Positions 1-9,122 of a stretch of 64,000 bases of DNA are shown here, one piece after another; positions within the stretch are counted from its first letter, which is position 1; every line of letters starts with the position of its first letter. The notes under the pieces were generated by a model. That model made no database searches and was not told the DNA's origin. It was given only the letters and a program-made list of their open reading frames with translations. The stretch comes from CAHJXF01 sp038225855 (lineage in GTDB: Bacteria > Pseudomonadota > Gammaproteobacteria > Burkholderiales > Burkholderiaceae_D), in assembly GCA_038225855.1 (NCBI GenBank), contig JBBRQU010000004.1, positions 75,395 through 139,394 on the forward strand, read 5' to 3'. Made by a program: the position numbers and the translations under genes.

Positions 1-524
1 CGGAAGCCTCGCGCATCAATCGTCGTTTCGCACGGCCGGCCGCGGCACGTTCGAGCGCCGACGCGCCTCCTGCGATCACGCTGATGATCGAGCATCACGA
101 CAGGCAATCGGTGTTCGAACATTACCGCGCCTGCGATGTCTGCGTGGTGACGAGCCTCCACGACGGTATGAATCTGGTTGCCAAGGAGTTCGTCGCCGCG
201 CGTGACGACGAGCAGGGCGTGCTGATCCTTTCGGCATTCGCGGGAGCCTCGCGCGAGTTGCGCGAAGCGCTGATCGTCAACCCGTATCACGTCGAGCACA
301 CTGCCGACATGCTGCATGCGGCGCTCGTCATGCCGCCTGCCGAGCAGCGCGAACGCATGCGCGCGCTGCGTGCCCTCGTGAAAGATCACAACGTGTTCCG
401 CTGGGCCGCGCGCATGCTGCTCGATGCGTCGCGCGTACGACAGCGCGAACGCATCCGCGGACGCATCGCCGAGCATCACAGCGAAGCCGAAGAACGCGGC
501 CGCTGGCGCAAGGCCGCGGCATAG
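1..524 (+). CDS. otsA: Trehalose-6-phosphate synthase OtsA, C-terminal part
   Basis: GT20 glycosyltransferase that joins UDP-glucose and glucose-6-phosphate to make trehalose-6-phosphate in the cytosol. The reading frame is open from base 3, so the 5' end lies outside the window and about 173 residues are visible. The C-terminal signature is clear: a YRACDVCVVTSLHDGMNLVA block, then KEFVAARDD and the LSAFAGASREL segment that contacts the donor nucleotide in the family. A charged tail follows. otsB starts 20 bases downstream, so the two form a trehalose operon. Confidence 0.95.
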   Translation, partial: EASRINRRFARPAAARSSADAPPAITLMIEHHDRQSVFEHYRACDVCVVTSLHDGMNLVAKEFVAARDDEQGVLILSAFAGASRELREALIVNPYHVEHTADMLHAALVMPPAEQRERMRALRALVKDHNVFRWAARMLLDASRVRQRERIRGRIAEHHSEAEERGRWRKAAA

Positions 525-544
525 CGACGCGTTTCGAGTCGCAT

Positions 545-1345
545 GTGAATCATCTCTTCACGCACGCAGGCCGTGCCGCGCTGGAACGTCTTGCGCAACA
601 GGCGACGCTCTACGGATTCGATTTCGACGGCACGCTCGCACCGATCGTCGCGCATCCCGAGGACGCGGCTGCAAGCGACGCGACCGTGAGGAAACTGTCC
701 GCGCTCGGAGTTCTGGTTCCGATCGCGATCCTCACCGGTCGCAGCGTCGCCGACATGCGGCAACGGATGGAGTTCACGCCGCTGCATCTGGTCGGCAATC
801 ACGGCGCCGAAGGTCTTCCTTCGCCTCTTCATCATTCGCTCGCCGATTCACTGACTGCGAGCGGCGGCACACTCGATCACGCAAGCATCGCGCGCGAATG
901 GTTGCGTCAGTGGCGGGGCGCGATCGCCGCGCACGGCGACGATGCCGGCATCTTCGTCGAGGACAAGAGGTATTCGATCTCGATCCACTATCGCCTCGCC
1001 GTCGATCGTGACGCCGCGAAACGCGCCATAGCGCAAGCGGTCGCAACGCTCGCGCCCGCGCCGCGAGTGATCGGCGGCAAATGCGTTTTCAATCTCCTGC
1101 CCGAAGACGCTCCCGACAAGGGCGATGCGCTCGCGACCCTGGTTCGCTTCGAACATTGCGATGCGGCCTTCTATATCGGCGACGACGAAACCGACGAGGC
1201 GGTTTTTCATGGCGCGCCCGCGCATTGGGTCACGGTCCATGTCGGCGAGTCCGACAACAGCGCCGCGCATTTCTTCGTCGAGCGCCAGGCCGAGGTCGAT
1301 CGCTGTCTGGACCTCCTGATCGCAAACGCGGAAGCCTCGCGGTGA
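545..1345 (+). CDS. otsB: Trehalose-6-phosphate phosphatase OtsB
   Basis: HAD-superfamily phosphatase that removes phosphate from trehalose-6-phosphate, giving trehalose as an osmolyte and stress protectant. The 266 residues fit the family. Motif I is FDFDGTLAPI near residue 24, with the nucleophilic first Asp. Motif II is LTGRS, and the Mg2+-binding GDDETDEAVF lies near residue 217. The start is GTG just after the otsA stop, which fits translational coupling. The downstream neighbour hpnL is convergent, with an 18-base gap. Confidence 0.95.
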   Translation: MNHLFTHAGRAALERLAQQATLYGFDFDGTLAPIVAHPEDAAASDATVRKLSALGVLVPIAILTGRSVADMRQRMEFTPLHLVGNHGAEGLPSPLHHSLADSLTASGGTLDHASIAREWLRQWRGAIAAHGDDAGIFVEDKRYSISIHYRLAVDRDAAKRAIAQAVATLAPAPRVIGGKCVFNLLPEDAPDKGDALATLVRFEHCDAAFYIGDDETDEAVFHGAPAHWVTVHVGESDNSAAHFFVERQAEVDRCLDLLIANAEASR

Positions 1346-1363
1346 GCCGCATCCGCGGCAGCT

Positions 1364-2386
1364 TCAGCGCTTTCTCGAGCCGAGGACGACTGCGCGCGCT
1401 TCGGCGACCTGCCAGACCATCAGCGTCGGCAGGCCGATCGCGAGATCGCGGGCGCGCTTGGCAAGCGCGAGCGCGAGCGCGGATTCGGGCGGCAGACCGA
1501 GCAGAGGCGCAGCCAACGCATAGCCGGCCTCTTGCACACCGATCCCGCCCGGGATCGCGAAGGCCGCGCTGCGCAGCGCAAAGATCACGCTCTCTATAGC
1601 CAGCGCCGTCCAGATGGACAACTCGACTTCCATCAGCCGCAGAACAATCCAGGCTCCGGCAGCGCTCGCGCCCCAGGCCGCGAGGTTGAGCGCGAACGAC
1701 AATACGATGCGCCCGCGTCGCGCGTAAATCGCGCGCAGTTCGGCGCCGATCTCCTGCGCGGCAGCCACGGAGCCTGGCAGTGCATGCTGCGCGATTCTCC
1801 CGGCCAGCGGCAAGAGCCAGCGTTGCGCCAGGACGAAGACGGCCATCAGGGCGATCATGATCGCGCCGCCGCCGAGTAGCGGCGTGCGTAGCGACGCGCC
1901 CTGGCCGCCACCCATCAGGATCGAAGCGACAACGGCCACTCCGAACAGCGTGAAAATCAATTGGCTCGCCATCTCCGTCGTCAAGTCGACGATCAGCGAG
2001 GCATAGACGCGCGGGCCCGCGATGCCGCTTGCCGTCAGCATGCGCGTGCTGACGACGATCCCGCCGATCTGCGAGAACGGCAGCAAGTCCGATGCCGCCT
2101 CGCGGATCAGCCGCGCCCACACGAACACGCCGAGCCGGTTGAAAGCCTCGCCCGACGCAGCGGTGAGCCACGCCCCGCCGAGCACGACGAACACCCCCAG
2201 CGAGTAGAGGCAATAAAGGAGGAAGCCCTCGACGCCGAGCCGCCGCGCGATCGCGACGATGCCGTCGAAACCGGTCGAACCGAACGCCCACACCGCTGCC
2301 GCCAACCCCGCCAGGGTCGCCAGCAATATCCCTGAACGGGCATAAGACTTCAGGGCTCGGCTCCCATCTTGTTGCGTGTGGCGCAC
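1364..2386 (-). CDS. hpnL: Hopanoid-associated membrane protein HpnL (UPF0104 / LPG synthase-like)
   Basis: Polytopic inner-membrane protein of the UPF0104 / lysylphosphatidylglycerol-synthase transmembrane family. It has about eight hydrophobic segments, the first being the ILLATLAGLAAAVWAFG stretch, and a conserved-looking LPFSQIGGIVVSTRML loop. In this position it corresponds to HpnL, thought to act in transport or localisation of hopanoids; its exact role is not established. It is last in hpnI-J-K-L. The start is uncertain: there is no ATG near the N-terminus, GTG at 2386 gives 340 residues, and a rare CTG at 2353 sits behind a better GGGAG ribosome site. Confidence 0.85.
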   Translation of the reverse strand: MRHTQQDGSRALKSYARSGILLATLAGLAAAVWAFGSTGFDGIVAIARRLGVEGFLLYCLYSLGVFVVLGGAWLTAASGEAFNRLGVFVWARLIREAASDLLPFSQIGGIVVSTRMLTASGIAGPRVYASLIVDLTTEMASQLIFTLFGVAVVASILMGGGQGASLRTPLLGGGAIMIALMAVFVLAQRWLLPLAGRIAQHALPGSVAAAQEIGAELRAIYARRGRIVLSFALNLAAWGASAAGAWIVLRLMEVELSIWTALAIESVIFALRSAAFAIPGGIGVQEAGYALAAPLLGLPPESALALALAKRARDLAIGLPTLMVWQVAEARAVVLGSRKR

Positions 2387-2435
2387 GACGCGATGATCGT
2401 CGGCGCAAGCCGATAGGCATGGGGCGCGCCGGGCA

Positions 2436-3260
2436 TCAGTCGCTTGCTCCCCGCAAACTCGCGAAGCTTCCCAGTCGCGCAGCGCGCGCCGACACCGCCG
2501 CCCTGCAGTCCGGGTCGAGCAACGCTTCGAGCTCGGCACGATGACGATAACCGGGGCCGTGCCCGGGAAAATCGTCGCGTGTCGCAGGGTGGAGATAGAG
2601 TTCGTTCAGGCCTTCGGGTAGCGCGGCTACGGCCGCACGGATTCGCTCGGCGGTCATGTGTCCGGTCGAGGCAAGACCGAAGACGCGGTCGGGCGTCGCC
2701 ATGCCGCGCCGTCTCGCGCGACGGCGCAGCGATCGTGCGAATGGCGCCGCGAACCAGCCCGAACCTCGGGGTCGGCCCGGCTCGACCGGCGCGCGCAACG
2801 CAGCGACGCCATACCGCCCCGCCGCTTCCAGCACCATTCCCGCGATCACGGGATGGACGTGAAAGTGCTTGTGCGCGTTGACATGGTCGAATGGCAGCCC
2901 GGTCGCGGCGAAGGCGGCAAACTGCGCCTCGATCTCGGCGCGGAGTTGACGCCGCACTTGCGCGCTCAGTGCGATGCGCAAGCCCACCACAGCCATGTTG
3001 GTCAGAAACAGCCCGTGTTGATCAACCAGGTCGGGAACCTGCCCGGCCGGCAATGCCGGTCGTCCTTCCACCAGTACCAGGTGCAGCCCCACACCGAGTC
3101 GCGGCAGACGCCGCGCCCGCTCGACCGCGTCGACTGCGGCAGGTGCGGCAACCATCAGGCTGGCCGCCGTCAGGATGCCCTGGCTATGCGCCAGCTCGAC
3201 CGCCTCGTTCACCTCGACGGCCGCACCGAAATCGTCGGCGGTCACGACAAGCGAGGTCAC
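2436..3260 (-). CDS. hpnK: Hopanoid N-acetylglucosamine deacetylase HpnK (ChbG/YdjC family)
   Basis: Metal-dependent carbohydrate deacetylase of the ChbG/HpnK family, 274 residues. The metal ligands are visible: TADDFG at residues 7-12 and the HKHFHVHP cluster near residue 130. In the established hopanoid pathway HpnK removes the acetyl group from the GlcNAc that HpnI adds to bacteriohopanetetrol, leaving a glucosaminyl head group. The start codon overlaps the hpnJ stop in an ATGA junction at 3257-3260, so translation is probably coupled. Confidence 0.92.
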   Translation of the reverse strand: MTSLVVTADDFGAAVEVNEAVELAHSQGILTAASLMVAAPAAVDAVERARRLPRLGVGLHLVLVEGRPALPAGQVPDLVDQHGLFLTNMAVVGLRIALSAQVRRQLRAEIEAQFAAFAATGLPFDHVNAHKHFHVHPVIAGMVLEAAGRYGVAALRAPVEPGRPRGSGWFAAPFARSLRRRARRRGMATPDRVFGLASTGHMTAERIRAAVAALPEGLNELYLHPATRDDFPGHGPGYRHRAELEALLDPDCRAAVSARAARLGSFASLRGASD

Positions 3261-4681
3261 GCGGCCTCTTTGCGCCGGCGCAGGAACTCGAAGAACTCGA
3301 CGCCTTCGCGCAGGCGGCGCTTCATCATGTCGAAGTCACGCAGCATCTCCCCGACGATCGCGCCGATCTTGCGCGGGCGAAAATAGAAGCGTTTATAGAA
3401 TTCCTCGACCTTGTCGAAGATGACCTTCGCCGGCAGGTGCGGGTAGCTCAATTGCGCGATCTGGATACCGCCCTTGGTCAACAGATGATCGGACCCGTCG
3501 AACCAGCCGTTCTGCGTCGCCTGGTTATAGAGAAAGGTGCCGGGATAGGGCGCCGCCAGGGACACCTGGATGGTGTACGGGTCGATCTCCATGGCATAGC
3601 GGATCGTCTCCTCGATCGTCTCGGCCGTCTCGCCGGGCAGACCCAGGATGAAGGTGCCGTGGATGACGATGCCGAGCGCGTGACAATCCTTGGTGAATTG
3701 CCGCGCGACATCGACGCGCAAGCCCTTCTTGATGTTGTGCAGGATCTTCTGGTTGCCGCTTTCGTAGCCGACCAGCAGCAGGCGCAGGCCGTTGGCCTTC
3801 ATCACCTTCAGTGACTTGAAGGGCACGTTCGCCTTGGCGTTGCACGACCACGTGACGCCCAGCTTGCCCAGTTCCACCGCCAGCGCCTCGACGCGCGGCA
3901 GGTTGTCGGTCAACGTGTCGTCGTCGAAGAAAATCTCCTTGACCTCGGGCATCTCGCGCATCACGTACTTCACCTCTTCGATCACATGGGGGATCGAGCG
4001 GGTGCGGTAGTTGTGACCGCCGACCGTCTGTGGCCAGAGGCAGAAGGTGCAGCGGCTCTTGCAGCCGCGGCCGGTGTAGAAGCTGACGTAGGGATGCTTG
4101 AGGTAGCCGCCGAAATATTTCTCGATCTTCAGGTCGCGCTTATAGATCGGGCTCACGAAGGGCAGCGAGTCCATGTCCTCGAGCACCTCGCGATCCGGGT
4201 TGTGGACGATCTTGCCGGCTTCGCTGCGGTAGCTGATGCCCTTGATCTCGCTGAACGGCAGTCCGTCGGCGACGTCCTTGATGGTGAAGTCGAACTCGTT
4301 GCGCGCCACGAAGTCGATCGCACTCGAGGCCGCGAGCGAGCCCTGCGCTTCCACCGCGACCTTGGCGCCGATGAAACCAATTTTCAGCGCCGGGTTGAGC
4401 TGCTTGAAGAGCTCGGCGGTATGGACGTCCTGTCGGAACGACGGCGTCGAGGTATGAATGATGATGAGGTCGCGCTCGAAGGCCTCGTGCTTGATGTCGT
4501 CGAAGCTCAGATCGTGCGCGGGCGCGTCGATCAGCTTCGACCCCTCCACCAGCGCAGCCGGCTGCGCGAGCCAGGTCGGGTACCAAAAGGATTTCACCTC
4601 GCGCTTCATCTGGTAGCGCGCGCCTGCGCCACCGTCGTAGCCGTCGAACGAGGGAGCCTGGAGAAACAGCGAACGCATCAT
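3257..4681 (-). CDS. hpnJ: Hopanoid radical SAM protein HpnJ
   Basis: Radical SAM enzyme that contracts the glucosamine ring of hopanoids to the cyclitol ether head group. The 474 residues contain an N-terminal B12-binding-like region (about 20-150) and a radical SAM core with the CKSRCTFC cluster (CxxxCxxC, near residue 207) preceded by SFYTGRG. The start is ATG at 4681 with an AAGGAGG ribosome site eight bases upstream. It lies between hpnI (22-base gap) and hpnK (overlap), in the I-J-K order used in the biosynthetic sequence apart from the swap of J and K. Confidence 0.93.
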   Translation of the reverse strand: MMRSLFLQAPSFDGYDGGAGARYQMKREVKSFWYPTWLAQPAALVEGSKLIDAPAHDLSFDDIKHEAFERDLIIIHTSTPSFRQDVHTAELFKQLNPALKIGFIGAKVAVEAQGSLAASSAIDFVARNEFDFTIKDVADGLPFSEIKGISYRSEAGKIVHNPDREVLEDMDSLPFVSPIYKRDLKIEKYFGGYLKHPYVSFYTGRGCKSRCTFCLWPQTVGGHNYRTRSIPHVIEEVKYVMREMPEVKEIFFDDDTLTDNLPRVEALAVELGKLGVTWSCNAKANVPFKSLKVMKANGLRLLLVGYESGNQKILHNIKKGLRVDVARQFTKDCHALGIVIHGTFILGLPGETAETIEETIRYAMEIDPYTIQVSLAAPYPGTFLYNQATQNGWFDGSDHLLTKGGIQIAQLSYPHLPAKVIFDKVEEFYKRFYFRPRKIGAIVGEMLRDFDMMKRRLREGVEFFEFLRRRKEAA

Positions 4682-4703
4682 GCGATGACCTCCTTGTGCG
4701 CCA

Positions 4704-5858
4704 TTATCGGGCCGCCATGCGGCCGTCTGCGTTCATTCTAAGCCGCCTGCCGCGCCAATCGATCGAGCGGGTGAAGAAGGTGGCTGCGAACACGGCGAGA
4801 GTCAGGCAGTCGCGCAATGGCAGCAACCAGAGCGAAGCGGTCTTCGTGCCGACCTGGGTATCGATCGTACGGGCGAGAAGTACGCGGCAGACCAGTGCAA
4901 CCAGCACTAGTATCCCGCCGGCGATAGGGGCAGGCAACATCAGCGTACCCAGCAGCGCGAGGGGAAGCGGCATGCCGATCACGGATGCCGCGTAGGCAAC
5001 GGGCACGACGTCGCGCACCGTGGCTCCCCACCGCAGCTCGTGTCGCCACAGTTCGGCGAAGCTCGTTTCGGCCGATGCATGCGTGACCAGTAGCGGCGGC
5101 ACCGCAACCTTCAGGCCCAACGCGCGGATGGCCTCGCCGATCGCATAGTCGTCCGCGAGGACGTCGGCAAAGCGCGCGAAGCCGCCGATCGCATCGAGCG
5201 TCGCGCGCGTGAGCGCGATCGTCGATCCCATGCACGGTTGTGCGAGTTCCATCGCGACTGCGAACACGGCGCCCGGCAAAAACTGGTAGCTGAGCCCCGC
5301 CGCCCCCAGGCGCGACCAGAAACCCGCATCGCCGCGCCCGCGAAAAAGCACGGTGATCGCGCCCACCCCCGGCGCGTCGAGCGCTGCGAGGACGCGGGCC
5401 AGATAGTCAGGAGTTGCGACGATGTCGCTGTCGCTCAGCACGAGGATGGGATGTGCGGTATGTCCATCCATATTGATCAGGTTCGATATCTTGCCGCTCG
5501 CGCCGTGACGCGCGGGGGAGATGACGAGTGCAATGGCGGCATTCACCCAGGATCGCTGCAGCGACTCGACCGCTTCGATTGCAGGATCGTCGTCGCGTTC
5601 GACGCCGCACAGAAGCTGGATCGGACCGCCGTGGTTTTGCGCCAGGAAGCTCGCCAGGTTGACCTCAAGCAAAGGCTCAGGACCGTAGAGTGGCTTCAAC
5701 AGAGTCACCGCGTCCGAGCGCCGAACGATGCTCTCTTGCTTCGCGAAGAATCGTCGAAAAACGATCGCCGCCGCAACCGTGTAGACGCTGCCGATGGCGG
5801 CCAGTATCAGCAGGAGCCATCCCGATAGCGACAGGGTTGTAGCGACGATGCCCTCCAT
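4704..5858 (-). CDS. hpnI: Hopanoid glycosyltransferase HpnI (GT2, ceramide glucosyltransferase-like)
   Basis: Membrane-anchored family 2 glycosyltransferase that adds N-acetylglucosamine to bacteriohopanetetrol, the first step of cyclitol-ether hopanoid formation. An N-terminal transmembrane segment follows MEGIVATT. The core then shows KPLYG, the SDSDI metal-binding motif, VLADDYAIGE and a HELRW block that corresponds to the QxxRW motif. A C-terminal hydrophobic pair follows. The ATG at 5858 (384 residues) puts the membrane anchor at the N-terminus; the frame extends further upstream with Arg-rich sequence unlike the family. Confidence 0.92.
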   Translation of the reverse strand: MEGIVATTLSLSGWLLLILAAIGSVYTVAAAIVFRRFFAKQESIVRRSDAVTLLKPLYGPEPLLEVNLASFLAQNHGGPIQLLCGVERDDDPAIEAVESLQRSWVNAAIALVISPARHGASGKISNLINMDGHTAHPILVLSDSDIVATPDYLARVLAALDAPGVGAITVLFRGRGDAGFWSRLGAAGLSYQFLPGAVFAVAMELAQPCMGSTIALTRATLDAIGGFARFADVLADDYAIGEAIRALGLKVAVPPLLVTHASAETSFAELWRHELRWGATVRDVVPVAYAASVIGMPLPLALLGTLMLPAPIAGGILVLVALVCRVLLARTIDTQVGTKTASLWLLPLRDCLTLAVFAATFFTRSIDWRGRRLRMNADGRMAAR

Positions 5859-6006
5859 GAAGGTCAGGCCTTTGCCAAGAGGTTTGCGGCGAGCAGTTCC
5901 TACTAGCATTCCAACGTCTCGCTGTCGAGCGCCGATCGGTGCCGCAGGCGCGCGAGACGACATTGAACGCTGGCGGCGTCGGAAGCACCAGAGGCACGCG
6001 TCGACT

Positions 6007-6316
6007 TTGCCGCGCTCGCAAATGCGGCTACACTCGCGCCGTTTTCATGACCGGAGCTCCCGCGTGGGCGCTGATTCGAGTTGTTCCAGTCGATCGACGA
6101 TCGACACATCCCTCGGCATCTAGCGACACAGCTTCGTGAGTCGCAGCCGCCGAGTTCAACGGCGGGTGCGGCACCCCTCCCCATCAGTGCGATGTCGCAT
6201 GACGCGCACAGGATCCCGGGATTCCGACCCTCCAGTTTCTGACGCCGCACTTCAACGTGCGCAAACGGAAAACTGCGCGCTTCGCACGATCGCGACGCGT
6301 GGCAAGGAGTAGTTTC
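6007..6316 (+). promoter_or_regulatory. Putative promoter and structured leader of the Mg2+ ATPase gene
   Basis: The 458-base gap between hpnI and mgtA holds no convincing protein gene. A sigma-70-like promoter is possible (TTGCCG at 6007, 16-base spacer, TACACT at 6029). It would leave a leader of about 275 bases. In it lie a 30-codon ORF (6047-6139) and nested inverted repeats: CCGCCG/CGGCGG (6147-6165) competes for bases with GGGTGC/GCACCC (6164-6176), and TGCGA/TCGCA sits at 6188-6199. Long leaders with short ORFs control mgtA in enterics; the parallel here is inference only. Confidence 0.35.
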
Positions 6317-9103
6317 GTGAATCTCGATCTGATGAAAGACCAGGTCTCGCGGCTGATCGGCACGCGCCGCATGCTGCGGCATTTCCGTCGCCTCGCGATC
6401 CTCGACGCGCTTCGCCGCACCGCCGTCAACAAGGAAGCGCCCGCCGCGCTGACGGCTATCCTGCTCGATGCATCGCGCGCGCAATCAGCGCACCTGGTTG
6501 CAAAGCTCGACAGCCACATCGATGGCCTCACCGCTTTCGAGGCCGATGCGATCCGCGGCGAGACCGGCGCCAACACCATCGAGCACGAGCAGCCGATGCC
6601 GTGGTGGCTGCATCTGTGGCATTGCTATGCGAATCCCTTCAATCTGCTGCTCACGCTGCTCGCCTTCGTTTCGTATCTGACCGAGGACGCGAAAGCGACG
6701 ATCGTGATCGGCAGCATGGTCGCGCTCTCGACGCTCTTGCGCTTCGTGCAGGAGTCACGCTCCAATCGCGCCGCCGATCGGCTGAAAGACATGGTCAGCA
6801 CGACGGCGACGGTGATGCGTCGCGACGTGTCGCAGCTGGCCGCACCCGAGGCGTCGCGCTACTTCGGCATCGATCTTCAGGTGCGCCCCGCGCGCCCGGT
6901 CGAGTTGCCGATCCGCGACCTCGTGCCGGGTGATGTAATCGTGCTCGCTGCGGGGGACATGATCCCCGCCGACCTGCGCGTGCTGTCGGCCAAGGACCTG
7001 TTCGTATCGCAGGCTGCATTGACGGGCGAATCGCTGCCGGTCGAGAAGTTCGTGCAGTCCCGCGTGTCGCAGGGCGCCGCGAGCTCGAGTCCACTCGAGC
7101 TCGACAACATCTGCTTCATGGGTACCAACGTCGTCAGCGGATCGGCCACCGCGATCGCGGTGGCGACCGGCAACCGCACCTACTTTGGCGCGCTGGCCCA
7201 ACGCGTGACCGCGGTCGATCCGCGGCCCACCGCATTCCAGGCGGGCGTCAACAAGGTGAGCTGGCTTTTGATCCGCTTCATGCTCGTGATGACGCCGATC
7301 GTGTTTCTCCTCAACGGCTTCACCAAGGGCGACTGGCTCGAAGCGTTCCTGTTCGCGATCTCGGTCGCGGTCGGGCTCACGCCCGAGATGCTGCCGATGA
7401 TCGTGACGGCGACGCTCGCCAAGGGCGCGGTGCAGCTCTCGAAGAAGAAGGTGATCGTCAAGCGGCTCGATGCGATCCAGAATTTCGGCGCGATGGATGT
7501 GCTGTGCACCGACAAGACCGGCACGCTGACGCAGGACAAGATCTTTCTCGAGCGCTGCATCGATGCGACCGGCGAAGAATCGAGGCGCGTGCTCGAGTTC
7601 GCGTATCTGAACAGCTACTACCAGACGGGCCTGAAGAACCTGCTCGACCGCGCGGTCCTCGATCACGCCGAGATGCATCGCGAGCTCGGCCTGGTGACGA
7701 ACTATCGCAAGGTCGACGAGATCCCGTTCGACTTCGAACGTCGCCGCATGTCGGTCGTCGTGTCGGAGCGCGACCACCATCACGAGTTGATCTGCAAGGG
7801 AGCGGTCGAAGAAATCGTCGCGGTCTGCACGAAAATGCAGCGTGGCGACCAGATCGTCGATCTCACGCCCGAGCGTCTCGCGGAGATCCACGCCCTGACG
7901 GGCAGCATGAACGCCGAAGGCCTGCGCGTGGTCGCGGTCGCAACCAGCGACCATCCGCCGATCAAGGAGCAGTACTCGGTCGCCGACGAAACCAATCTCA
8001 CGCTGGTCGGCTATATCGCCTTCCTCGATCCGCCCAAGGAGTCGACCGCACCGGCGCTCGCGGCGCTGCGCGAGCACGGCATCACGGTCAAGGTCCTGAC
8101 CGGCGACAACGATCTCGTGACGGTCAAGATCTGCAAGGAAGTCGGGCTGGTGCTGCCCGCCGATGGCAGCGGCATCGTGCTCGGCTCGCAGATCGAAACG
8201 ATCGGCGATGCCGAACTATCCGAGTTGGCCGAACGCTGCACCGTGTTCGCGAAGTTGAGTCCCTCGCACAAGGAACGCATCGTGCGCGCGCTGCATGATC
8301 GCGGTCATGTGGTCGGCTTCATGGGCGACGGCATCAACGATGCTCCCGCATTGCGCGCGGCCGACATCGGCATCTCGGTCGACACGGCGGTCGATATCGC
8401 GAAGGAAGCCGCGGACCTCATCCTGCTCGAGAAAAGTCTGATGGTTCTCGAGGAAGGCGTGCTCGAAGGCCGCAGGACTTTCGCCAACATGCTCAAGTAC
8501 ATCAAGATGACCGCGTCGTCGAACTTCGGCAATGTCTTCTCGGTGCTGCTCGCGGGCGTCTTCCTGCCGTTCCTGCCGATGCTGCCCTTGCAACTGCTGG
8601 TGCAGAACCTGCTCTACGATGTCTCGCAGATCGCCGTGCCTTTCGACCATGTCGATCCCGAGTTTCTGGCGCAGCCACAGAGTTGGAAGCCCGACGATCT
8701 CGGACGATTCATGTTCTGGTTCGGCCCCATCAGTTCGATTTTCGACGTGTGCACGTTCGCGCTGTTGTGGTTCGTGTTCGGCGCCAACTCGATCGACAGG
8801 CAATCGCTGTTTCAGTCGGGGTGGTTCATCGAGGGGCTGGTTTCGCAGACCTTGATCGTCCACCTGATTCGCACGCGCAAGATTCCCTTCGTGCAAAGCC
8901 GCGCCGCGTGGCCTCTGATCGTCATGACGCTGTTGATCGTTGCGATTGCAATCGCGCTGCCGCAGTCGCCGCTCGCGGGCGCCTTCAAGTTCGAAGCGTT
9001 GCCGCTGGCTTACTTTCCGTGGCTGGTGGTCGTGCTGCTCGCCTACGTGGCGCTCGCGCAAGCCGTAAAGAGTATTTACGCACGACGCTTCGGCTGGCAA
9101 TGA
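6317..9103 (+). CDS. mgtA: Mg2+-importing P-type ATPase (MgtA/MgtB, P3B class)
   Basis: ATP-driven Mg2+ importer of the inner membrane, 928 residues, full family length. In order: an N-terminal cytosolic region, a first membrane pair around CYANPFNLLLTLLAF, the actuator TGES, a second membrane pair with the PEMLPMIV ion-site segment, the phosphorylation motif DKTGTLTQD, the nucleotide-binding domain, GDGINDAPALR, and six C-terminal helices. The GTG start at 6317 is chosen because an AAGGAG ribosome site lies seven bases upstream. The final codons contain a repeated 15-base motif (9065-9079). Confidence 0.95.
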   Translation: MNLDLMKDQVSRLIGTRRMLRHFRRLAILDALRRTAVNKEAPAALTAILLDASRAQSAHLVAKLDSHIDGLTAFEADAIRGETGANTIEHEQPMPWWLHLWHCYANPFNLLLTLLAFVSYLTEDAKATIVIGSMVALSTLLRFVQESRSNRAADRLKDMVSTTATVMRRDVSQLAAPEASRYFGIDLQVRPARPVELPIRDLVPGDVIVLAAGDMIPADLRVLSAKDLFVSQAALTGESLPVEKFVQSRVSQGAASSSPLELDNICFMGTNVVSGSATAIAVATGNRTYFGALAQRVTAVDPRPTAFQAGVNKVSWLLIRFMLVMTPIVFLLNGFTKGDWLEAFLFAISVAVGLTPEMLPMIVTATLAKGAVQLSKKKVIVKRLDAIQNFGAMDVLCTDKTGTLTQDKIFLERCIDATGEESRRVLEFAYLNSYYQTGLKNLLDRAVLDHAEMHRELGLVTNYRKVDEIPFDFERRRMSVVVSERDHHHELICKGAVEEIVAVCTKMQRGDQIVDLTPERLAEIHALTGSMNAEGLRVVAVATSDHPPIKEQYSVADETNLTLVGYIAFLDPPKESTAPALAALREHGITVKVLTGDNDLVTVKICKEVGLVLPADGSGIVLGSQIETIGDAELSELAERCTVFAKLSPSHKERIVRALHDRGHVVGFMGDGINDAPALRAADIGISVDTAVDIAKEAADLILLEKSLMVLEEGVLEGRRTFANMLKYIKMTASSNFGNVFSVLLAGVFLPFLPMLPLQLLVQNLLYDVSQIAVPFDHVDPEFLAQPQSWKPDDLGRFMFWFGPISSIFDVCTFALLWFVFGANSIDRQSLFQSGWFIEGLVSQTLIVHLIRTRKIPFVQSRAAWPLIVMTLLIVAIAIALPQSPLAGAFKFEALPLAYFPWLVVVLLAYVALAQAVKSIYARRFGWQ
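9065..9079 (+). repeat. 15-base motif GTAAAGAGTATTTAC, copy 1
   Basis: Interrupted palindrome with arms GTAAA/TTTAC inside the last codons of mgtA, encoding VKSIY. The codons (GTA, AGT, ATT) are rare in this GC-rich window. The identical 15 bases recur at 38786-38800 in an unrelated gene, in the same reading phase. Confidence 0.6.
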
Positions 9104-9122
9104 ATTGCATCACCGCGGCCAA

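Noticed and set aside
6041..6316. M-box Mg2+ riboswitch upstream of mgtA
   Set aside because: The leader is long and structured, but no M-box conserved core can be recognised.
5903..6484. Minus-strand frame across the hpnI-mgtA gap
   Set aside because: Arg/Ser/Cys-rich, no family features, and it runs antisense into the start of mgtA.
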